Assembly (NCBI GenBank): GCA_024349245.1
Contig: JALDNG010000038.1
Coordinates: 4,119,501-4,183,500 of the forward strand
Length of the DNA: 64,000 nucleotides
From: Neodontobutis hainanensis
Taxonomy: Eukaryota; Chordata; Actinopteri; Gobiiformes; Odontobutidae
Direction: 5' to 3'
Made by a program: the position numbers and the translations under genes. Shown here one piece after another: positions 57,032 through 64,000 of this stretch (positions are counted from its first letter, which is position 1; each line of letters starts with the position of its first letter). The notes beneath the pieces were generated by a model. The model ran no database searches. It was not told the origin of the DNA and saw only the letters and a program-made list of their open reading frames with translations.

Positions 57032-57579
57032 CAAGCCTCTCTCATGGAACCCCTTAAAAGGTTCTCACCATACAGTATAGTACAATATACCTCTGTCCAC
57101 CAGAGGGCAGTCTCCAAAAGCAGAAATATAAGGAGAAACCAAATGGCAACTTTTTTGGAATCACATGAAAACGGTACTAGTGTTGAGATAAAATGTAAAT
57201 TTAAGTTGAAGTGAATTTACGATGTAAAACACAACACAACACGTGACTGCTGTAGCTAATTTATGCAACAGTTTCACAAGAGGATGTATCAGCACAGAAG
57301 AGCCAATCCTGGAGGATCTGAATCTGCAGTTCACCTCCCCCTCAAAGAAAAAGGACATTCCTTTGAGGACAGCAATGTCCAAATTTTAACCAGAGAGGCC
57401 AGATGGTTTGAGAGAGGGCTGAAGGAAGCCATTTTTGTGAAAATGGAAAAGCCCTCGTTGAACAGAGGAGGTGGCATCAGATTCATGTTGCCTAGTATTT
57501 ACAACAGTGTTCTAAAACCTAAAACAAAAGAACCTCACCTTAGAACAGCAAACATAGCACCTGATTAGAACCATGACAC

Positions 57580-58168
57580 CAACAACCCTGCACCTGAATG
57601 GAGCAGGATCAGTAACGACCCTGCACCTGAATGGAGCAGGATCACCAACGACCCTGCACCTGAATGGAGCAGGATCACCAACGACCCTGCACCTGAATGG
57701 AGCAGGATCACCAACGACCCTGCACCTGAAGGGAGCAGGATCATTAACGACCCTGCACCTGAATGGAGCAGGATCACCAACGACCCTGCACCTGAATGGA
57801 GCAGGATCTGCGACCCTGCACCTGAATGGAGCAGGATCACCGACCCTGCACCTGAATGGAGCAGGATCACCAACGACCCTGCACCTGAATGGAGCAGGAT
57901 CTGCGACCCTGCACCTGAATGGAGCAGGATCATTAACGACCCTGCACCTGAATGGAGCAGGATCACCAACGACCCTGCACCTGAATGGAGCAGGATCACC
58001 AACGACCCTGCACCTGAATGGAGCAGGATCACCAACGACCCTGCACCTGAATAGAGCAGGATCACCAACGACTGAATGGAGCAGGATCATTAACGACTCT
58101 GCATATGTATGGCTCAGTGACACTTACCACCTTGCACCTGAATGGAGCAATGTCACCAACAACTCTCC
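57580..58168. repeat. 33-bp minisatellite (about 15 clear units plus degenerate ends)
   Basis: A unit made of ccctgcacctgaatggagca followed by ggatcaccaacga repeats about 15 times, with three units shortened by 3 bases. It decays after 58,060 into partial units. Because 33 and 30 are multiples of three, three frames stay open. One plus frame repeats TTLHLNGAGSP, and the minus strand repeats VVGDPAPFRCR and ILLHSGAGSLV. These ORFs are by-products of the repeat. Neither strand has splice or start evidence. Confidence 0.92.
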
Positions 58169-58245
58169 TGAGCCTTAACGACTGTCACATATGGAGTCAC
58201 ACCTCCCTTTCATGACTAAAGGCCGATTACCTGTGAGAACATAAC

Positions 58246-58395
58246 AGCCTGGTCCATCAGGTTTGGTTTCAGGGGAAACTCCTCCCTCTAGAGAGATGAG
58301 CTCAGCTCTCTTACCAGTTGATCTCAGATAAAGTCTCTTGGAATTAAAGACGAAACGTCTTCACCTTAAGAACTGAGTCCAGATACTTTTACTTA
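58246..58395 (+). repeat. Dispersed repeat, copy A
   Basis: Contains cagcctggtccatcaggttt, cctccctctagagagatgag, ctcagctctc and acgaaacgtcttcacctt in the same order as copy B at 61,328-61,490. It is diverged and resembles the 3' end of an element scattered through fish genomes, but the family name is not recalled. Confidence 0.65.
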
Positions 58396-58748
58396 AACCT
58401 TTTTTTTTTGTGGAGAGAAAGCGCGAGTGTACTTTTGGTTACAAGTGTCTGTACTATAGATTTATTGTAATTTTGCGTACATGTAGAGAATCTTAAAGCT
58501 CCTAAAGTATAATTTACGCACATATTAAGTTAAGGTTAGGTGCAAGTGTAATTACCACTAGAGTCATATGCTGCTCCGCCATTTTTGAGTTGTTTGATTT
58601 GGTTTTTTGAAAATGTGTAAATTTGAATAATTTATTACAAAGAAGCTACATCTGGAAGTAAAAGTAAAATAACTAAAAAAACTTTCTCAATTAATGAGAA
58701 TACTAAAATAATAGAAGTTTATTGAACATTATAACAATGTTCTATTGT

Positions 58749-58787
58749 GAAATGCAGAATAAACCTTGCAGTCAAATGATGCACAAG
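58749..58787 (+). repeat. 39-bp direct repeat, copy 2
   Basis: Second copy of the sequence at 56,993-57,031, differing at two positions. Confidence 0.85.
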
Positions 58788-59035
58788 ACAAAGTCAGCGG
58801 TCTCTTCTATTCTTTTGTCAGGGTTCACATTCTCAACCCTCTCAGGCACCAACACAAAAAGAACCCAAATGTGACGTGAAACTTTGCCATTGTTTTGGAA
58901 AGAATACTGTACGTGACATATTTGAGATAAAGACCACATTCCTGTTGTAACACTGAGCACCTTGTGTATTTTCTTATGAAAGTACACCACTAGGTTGCAG
59001 CCGGAGGCTTAACTGACCTGAAGTATGTACAACGT

Positions 59036-59355
59036 GTTGTTTTGGTGCCCGGCCAGAAATGTGCAGCAAGTGTAAAGTACAAAATCACTTTGCAAAACAG
59101 TGCAAGAGCAAGCAAAATAAAAAAGATTATATACACACGGTAGAAAAAACTGCTCTCAGTGATTTCTGTGGGCATGGTAATGCAACAAGATGGGTGGAGC
59201 ATGATAAATGGACAGAAACTCTGTCTGTAAATGGAGTCCTTGCCACTTGAAAGTTAGACAAAAGGGTCAAGGCAAATTTATTGAATGAGCTGGATGTGAA
59301 GGCCATGAATATAAAAACACACATTTACCAAAATCACAAACCACTCGAAGCCTAT
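59036..59355 (+). mobile_element. Degenerate gypsy-like (Ty3) gag-pol fragment
   Basis: One plus frame has a CCHC zinc knuckle (CSKCKVQNHFAKQC), a spacer with HTVEK, then WTETLSVNG, an in-frame TGA, and further residues resembling the retroviral-type protease N-terminal region of fish gypsy elements. The catalytic Asp-Thr-Gly triplet is not present; the aspartate is followed by Lys-Arg and a short deletion seems likely. No LTRs or reverse transcriptase are seen. It is an inactive relic. Confidence 0.65.
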
Positions 59356-59359
59356 ATAT

Positions 59360-59373
59360 ATATATGGGTGAAA
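59360..59373. repeat. TA dinucleotide run
   Basis: Short tatatatata tract. A similar run is near 59,766-59,776. Confidence 0.6.
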
Positions 59374-59558
59374 GTAACAAATGACAAATACTCACGTTAC
59401 TGTAATTTTTAAATACATTGCAGACTGTACTTTTACTTAATAAATAATAATTTAAGGCTAGTAGTCTACCAAGCGTCATCAAGGAGGGCTTCTCCTTAAT
59501 GACAGTATGGTTCAGCCACAGATGGCACTCCATGGCGACCATAGTAGATACCAGCTCA

Positions 59559-59737
59559 ACAGCGGGCCGTGTACTGAGCAGCTTCATGGACAGCTGCTCA
59601 CAATGCACGCACTCTCCCCACAGACTCAGGGCTGCCTGATCCTCCACCAAACACTTGAAGCAGAAGTCATGATTGTCCTGGTTAGAGTTGTGCCTCTGAC
59701 ATGGAGGAACACATCTTTTAACCATGTTCTTCTGCAT
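59559..59737 (-). mobile_element. Gag-like zinc-binding remnant (DIRS/Ngaro-type, inferred)
   Basis: A minus-strand ORF starts with cysteine and histidine spacing CxxxC, HDFCFKCL and ECVHCEQLS. This resembles the N-terminal zinc-binding part of the gag-like protein of tyrosine-recombinase retroelements in fish. Downstream the ORF loses the pattern. It lies just beyond the plus-strand gypsy relic and in opposite orientation, so it is probably a separate insertion. Confidence 0.45.
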
Positions 59738-59799
59738 TTAACATTAAAAATATATTATGTATTTTTTATATATATATGGACACACACAAGGTTATGAAG

Positions 59800-61320
59800 A
59801 CAAAGAAACATGAAGACACTTCCGCGTGCTCTCACGCAGCTGTGGGTGATCAAGTCCACGTCACCAACAGAAGTTATATAAGTCAATTCTTGACGTGTTT
59901 GACAGACGTGCTTTACAAACAGTGACACAAAGAATGTTTCCCATACCAACGAGTATCGAGTGTCGCTTTTGAAAGGGAAATTTTTAGATCCCGTTCCTCT
60001 ATTCTACAGTTCAATTACCTTTGCCAGTAGATCCTTTATCTTTGACAATTCTTTTGCTTTTCCCATGACTCAGAATACAGAAACGTCACTGCAGATTAAA
60101 CATGCAAAGGCCATTCAAACCCGTTTTTGTCAACTTTATGTGCGTGTTCAGGCCAAAAAATTCATTCATGTAATCATGTAAACATTTTTGATCAATGGGC
60201 AACGTGCTCTCTTTATTGGGAAGACATTTATTTTTGTAAAACATTTAGAGTCAGAAGTAAGCAGCTCAGTAACAGCTGAATAATGATAAAGAATGAATAA
60301 AGATGATAAAGATAATATTTGTGTTATGTATGATGTAATGCCTGAGGGTAAAATTTCTTGTTTGCCACATACAAAGCTGCTCTTAAACTAGTCCAGCCAC
60401 ACTATCAAACGTCAAAAATCTAAACTGGGCTTGCACAAAGTAATTGTGTATTAGTCTTCTTGTCTCCAAAGGAATAACTGTGGTTTTGTTTATCAGCCAT
60501 GAGAAATTTAAGGCCTATTATTGGTAAGTTCATGCTCAGTAAGACATGGTTTGATTTGCTTAGTCTGTAACAGCTTTTTGTTGTTTCTTTCAATTTTAAG
60601 GAATAGTGCTTTCCAGTCATCTTCAGTTCTTTTGAATCACTTATTTCACTTTTTTACTTCACTTAAAAATGAAAGCTTACTGTCATGCTAAAATATCATC
60701 TTGATCTGTTGTGGTACAATAGAGGATTGTATAAATGAGTAAATTTGTTTCTGTTGTGGATAGTTACCAAATTTAGTTTCAAACTTCTTTTGTAACATTT
60801 TTTTATCTTTAAATGACAGTGTACATTACACCTTGTTACTTTTTATTGGGAGCATTTTTCAACTTTTTCATGCTGTGTAGTATTTGCCACAGGGTTTTGG
60901 AACCTAAATCAATGGTTTAGTTTAGTTAGCCGTAAAAAGAAAAAGCTCATAATGACCAAAGGGACATAGGCCGAAGTCAAAGATTTATAATTGCTCACCT
61001 CTTTTAAACATTCAAATCAAAGCAACACATGATATTACAAAATGAAACAAAACAGAAGACTACAACAATGAATAAAATAGAAGAAAAAAAACAATATTGT
61101 TTTTCTACCATGCTAGCATCAATAATTAATTATCATTATTTAGATTACTAATTTACTAATTACAAATTTTATTTTTGATTGCTATTATTTGTTACATTTA
61201 TAATTTATTATTTCACTTTCATGTTTTTTGAAAATGTCAATCCCCAGTCCCTTTTTTTTAAATACAGCAAAGTTGTTGTGCGGTTTTTGTATTATTATTA
61301 TTATCCAGGCCGTTCCACAA
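59800..61320. other. Intergenic DNA between retroelement relics and repeats
   Basis: AT-rich with no supported gene. The ORFs here are short and lack any recognisable motif. Confidence 0.5.
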
Positions 61321-61327
61321 AGTCACA

Positions 61328-61490
61328 ACAGCCTGGTCCAATCAGAGTTGGTTTCAAGTCAAACCCCTCCCTCTAGAAATAAAGCTCAGCTCTCGTACAC
61401 ATGAACTCAGAATTGAAGTATTTTGCAAAAAGAGACAAAACGTCTTCCCCTTGAAAACTAAGATGCCTCCAGATGCCTTTGCTTTAACAT
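61328..61490 (+). repeat. Dispersed repeat, copy B
   Basis: Contains cagcctggtccaatcagagt, cccctccctctagaaataaa, gctcagctctc and caaaacgtcttccccttg. Same order of blocks as copy A at 58,246-58,395. Confidence 0.65.
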
Positions 61491-61751
61491 TTTCTTTAAA
61501 AAACGGAACAGTTACTGCTATTTAATTCCTGACATCACTGACTAAAGTCTGTATGTGATATATATTTCTCTTTGCAGGAGTATTGACTCAGAATGTCATA
61601 AATCCATCGCCCCGTGGAAAAAATTACATGCCTGCTTCTTATGTCAAGTACTTGGAGTCAGCTGGAGCCAGGGTTGTTCCTGTAATGTGAGAAACATTAC
61701 ATTTCCTTCACACCTGTCCTTTAGTAGACCTGTGATGTGATGTGAGAAAGT

Positions 61752-62068
61752 GGGGCGGCAGTGGCTCAGTGGTAGAGCGGCCGTCCTTCAACCGGAAGGT
61801 AGTTCGATTTCTGCTCTCCACACAGTTCATACTGTCGTTGTGTCCTTGGGCAAGACACTTAACCCACCTTGCCTCCAGTGGCTGTAGCACTGGTGTATGA
61901 ATGTGTGTGACTGTGGAGGTGTGTTTGGTGGTGGTAGGAGAAGGTTGAGCACCGTTTGTGTGGCAGCCCCCGTCTCTGTCTGCCCCAGGAGTGGATGTGT
62001 GTGAATGGGGTGAGTGGAAGCACGATGTAAAGCGCTTTGGGTGCCCGAGAAGGGTGCAGGAAAGCGCA
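61752..62068 (+). mobile_element. tRNA-derived SINE, nearly full length
   Basis: The head has a polymerase III A box (tggctcagtggtagag, 61,762-61,777) and a B box around agttcgattt (61,801-61,810) set in a tRNA-like fold. The body has gtgtccttgggcaagacact and taacccaccttgcctcc, and the 3' core ends agcgctttgggtgcccgaga and aaagcgc. It lacks the usual atataaat tail. SINEs move with the help of a partner LINE. None is present here. Confidence 0.85.
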
Positions 62069-63849
62069 TGCCATTTACCAAAGTTTAACTCAAGGGGCCA
62101 TATCTTGTGGCGGCGCAGGTCTTGTGGTGATCAATATACTTGCTTATCTTGTGTCTAACACAGCTATCTCGTGCCGTCTGTGGCACTGCCAGCGTGTGGT
62201 GGTGGTGGTTTAGAAAATGAGACGTGGCATGGCGCAGGTGGGTAAAACAGCTGATCTAAGGCAAGGGTTTGTTCTTTAAAGGCCAATGTAGGTGAATTTA
62301 TGTGCAGACCATACACTGATGCAGAAATCATTAAATTCATTTAGAACGTAAAGTTTTTGTCACGCACATATATTATTATTGTGCACATGCTCTGGTTAAA
62401 AATAAAAAATAAATCCATTTTATTAAATAGCTGATTGTTAAATTACTATTAATTGAATATAATTACTGAGTTAAATTAAATAAGATAATTTAAAATATTC
62501 TAAAAATTATTTGGATTTGTTTCCTGAAACATTACTAACAAATGACTATTCTACCGAGTTATTTATCATTTTTTACAACCACGGCTTTGTAGAAAAACAC
62601 AGGTTTACTTAAAAAATAAAAATCTTTATGCTACAGCCAGGACAGTGCATGGTTAAATAAAAAAATACACATTATGATTGAGGCAGAGAAAGATAAAGAA
62701 AATTCAGCTTAAACATGGAGAAAGTGGGGCTTTAGAAACAGAACACAGAAAACTCACCGGGGGGATGTAGCCTGATCAGGAGAATGGATCAGGGGTTTGG
62801 AGAATCACAAAAATACAATCCCAAAGTTTTTACCGGTGTGTCTGCTCTGTCTGAGACCTGTGCTGCTTTCCAAGATGCTCCACAGTTTGTGTCCATGAGA
62901 TTGAGACCAGTTAGGCCTGGTGCTAGTGGCTTTACATGACAGGAGTAAAACAAAAAAATCCCTGTGTAGTTTCTTCTGTCTGTAGTCCTCTACCAAATGA
63001 AATAATCTAAAATGCTGCAGTTTGTATAAAATACCCGTTACGTTTTTTACTCTCGTCTTGATACAGACTTCCAGACATGTAGTTGTAGGTTTCATTTTCC
63101 ACAGAAGATTTGCACAATTAAAATGACCACACATTAAAATCCCAATTCTGACAAACTATAGTCTTGTCTAATAATTTGCTCATCTGATATTAAAAAAGGC
63201 CATAAGCGAGGTTTCTTTCCATTCCAAATAAACCTTTTAAGCTTTGAGTCGAGTTTTTGCCAATTCTCCTCTGTGGGAGGTAAAAGGAGTCTTGAGAAAG
63301 AAGAGCCACCAACAGACCTGATCCACCCACACTCAAAGAAACCTCACAAAAGGCTTCCAAAACTGGAAAGACTGCTAATGCTTAGACAGATTGTAAATGT
63401 CTGCAATAAACAGGTATAAATACTGTATTCTCAGAGTTTAGTATTGCCATTGTGTATAGACACAATATCAGTAACAATACACTTTATCTTTAAGCCTATT
63501 CCTGCCTCTTTACAAAATTATTTGCTACAGTATAAAAAAAATCATAATACACAATGCCCTTGACTGTGACATTTTTGAAATGAGTGCAGCAGAACAACCA
63601 CAGCGTATTTTTTTGGGAAACACACTGTGCTTTCCTTGGTTTTTTCCTCGCGCATGTTCATTCATCATCCCTCAAATGCCATGAGAATATTGTGCACTTC
63701 TAGTTTGTCACTGGTCATGAGATTAGGTGTTTACATTTTTAACTTGTTTCTTGTATCTCCTCACAATGGTCTTGTCTTTGTTCTTGTTTTTATTTCTTAC
63801 TTTTTTTTAAATTTTGTACTGAATGCAGCATACTTTTCTATCTTTGCAG
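62069..63849. other. Intergenic DNA upstream of the last gene
   Basis: AT-rich DNA. A minus-strand ORF at 62,805-63,134 has no recognisable motif. The promoter and 5' UTR exon of the gene starting at 63,850 may lie here. None is identifiable. Confidence 0.45.
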
Positions 63850-64000
63850 GATGGACCAGTCAGATGACGAGTACAGGACACTATTTAACTCCATTAATGG
63901 GTAAATGTCCAATTATTGTCATGTCTTACCTCTGCTAGTTTTGTTTGAAAATATAAATATTACAAAGTCAAACACATTTGAATTTATTTTTCAGAAATAC
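63850..64000 (+). CDS. 5' end of an unrecognised gene (two exons, partial)
   Basis: Exon 63,850-63,900 follows a ctttgcag acceptor, so a non-coding 5' exon is expected upstream. It opens with ATG at 63,851 and reads MDQSDDEYRTLFNSIN, ending in phase 2 at the donor gtaaat. A 94-bp intron ends in tttttcag, and 63,995-64,000 (aaatac) continues the frame with Gly-Asn. The acidic start is all that is visible. I do not recognise the protein and give no function. Confidence 0.5.

Noticed and set aside
57512..58178. Three overlapping ORFs of 167-203 codons in the minisatellite
   Set aside because: They follow from a unit length divisible by three and lack start context, splice evidence or non-repeat domains. 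Kept only as a finding on the repeat.
59267..59737. Host gene on the minus strand (156 codons)
   Set aside because: The Cys/His pattern resembles retroelement gag-like proteins, and the rest of the ORF has no domain.
61752..61825. A functional tRNA gene
   Set aside because: The A and B boxes are present, but the stems are poorly paired and the sequence continues into a SINE body.

Overview
The window comes from a vertebrate nuclear genome, almost certainly a teleost fish. It has many small phase-matched exons with GT/AG introns, a DPP6-type gene, tRNA-headed SINEs with the teleost-style core and tail, a Tc1-type inverted repeat, and relics of gypsy-like and DIRS-like retroelements. No prokaryotic or viral gene organisation is present.

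Layout. (1) 1-48,900: one plus-strand gene, dpp6 (dipeptidyl-peptidase 6-like, an auxiliary subunit of Kv4 potassium channels). I could place 25 consecutive coding exons (848-46,968). They join in one frame to 792 residues plus a stop, covering the transmembrane anchor, the beta-propeller and the inactive alpha/beta-hydrolase domain. Only the 5' exon or exons with the alternative cytoplasmic N-termini lie upstream of the window. The introns hold simple repeats, SINE tails, a hairpin element and several stretches that may be regulatory. (2) 50,443-55,009: a seven-exon plus-strand gene. Exons 1-6 encode a signal peptide, three immunoglobulin domains (V-C-V order, as in the B7-family member HHLA2), one transmembrane helix and a short cytoplasmic tail. 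Exon 7 is one intronless 1.29-kb exon encoding an almost complete equilibrative nucleoside transporter (SLC29/ENT, closest to ENT2 by eye). All junctions are in frame and give a predicted 790-residue chimera. (3) 56,200-63,840: repeat-rich intergenic DNA with a 33-bp minisatellite, a 39-bp direct repeat on either side of it, two copies of a dispersed repeat, retroelement relics and a full SINE. (4) 63,850-64,000: the first coding exon and the start of the second exon of another plus-strand gene, which I do not recognise.

The main result is the B7-like receptor/ENT transporter chimera. The transporter exon has no usable ATG before its second membrane helix, and an in-frame stop lies just upstream of its splice acceptor. 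To make a complete transporter it must therefore be spliced to an upstream exon, and the Ig gene's cytoplasmic exon fits in phase. The topology also fits: a type I receptor ends in the cytosol, where ENT N-termini lie. The lack of introns suggests a retrocopy captured by the Ig gene. A poly(A) signal inside the intron before the transporter exon could allow a second, receptor-only isoform.

All calls come from reading the sequence. No database search, alignment program or transcript data was used.
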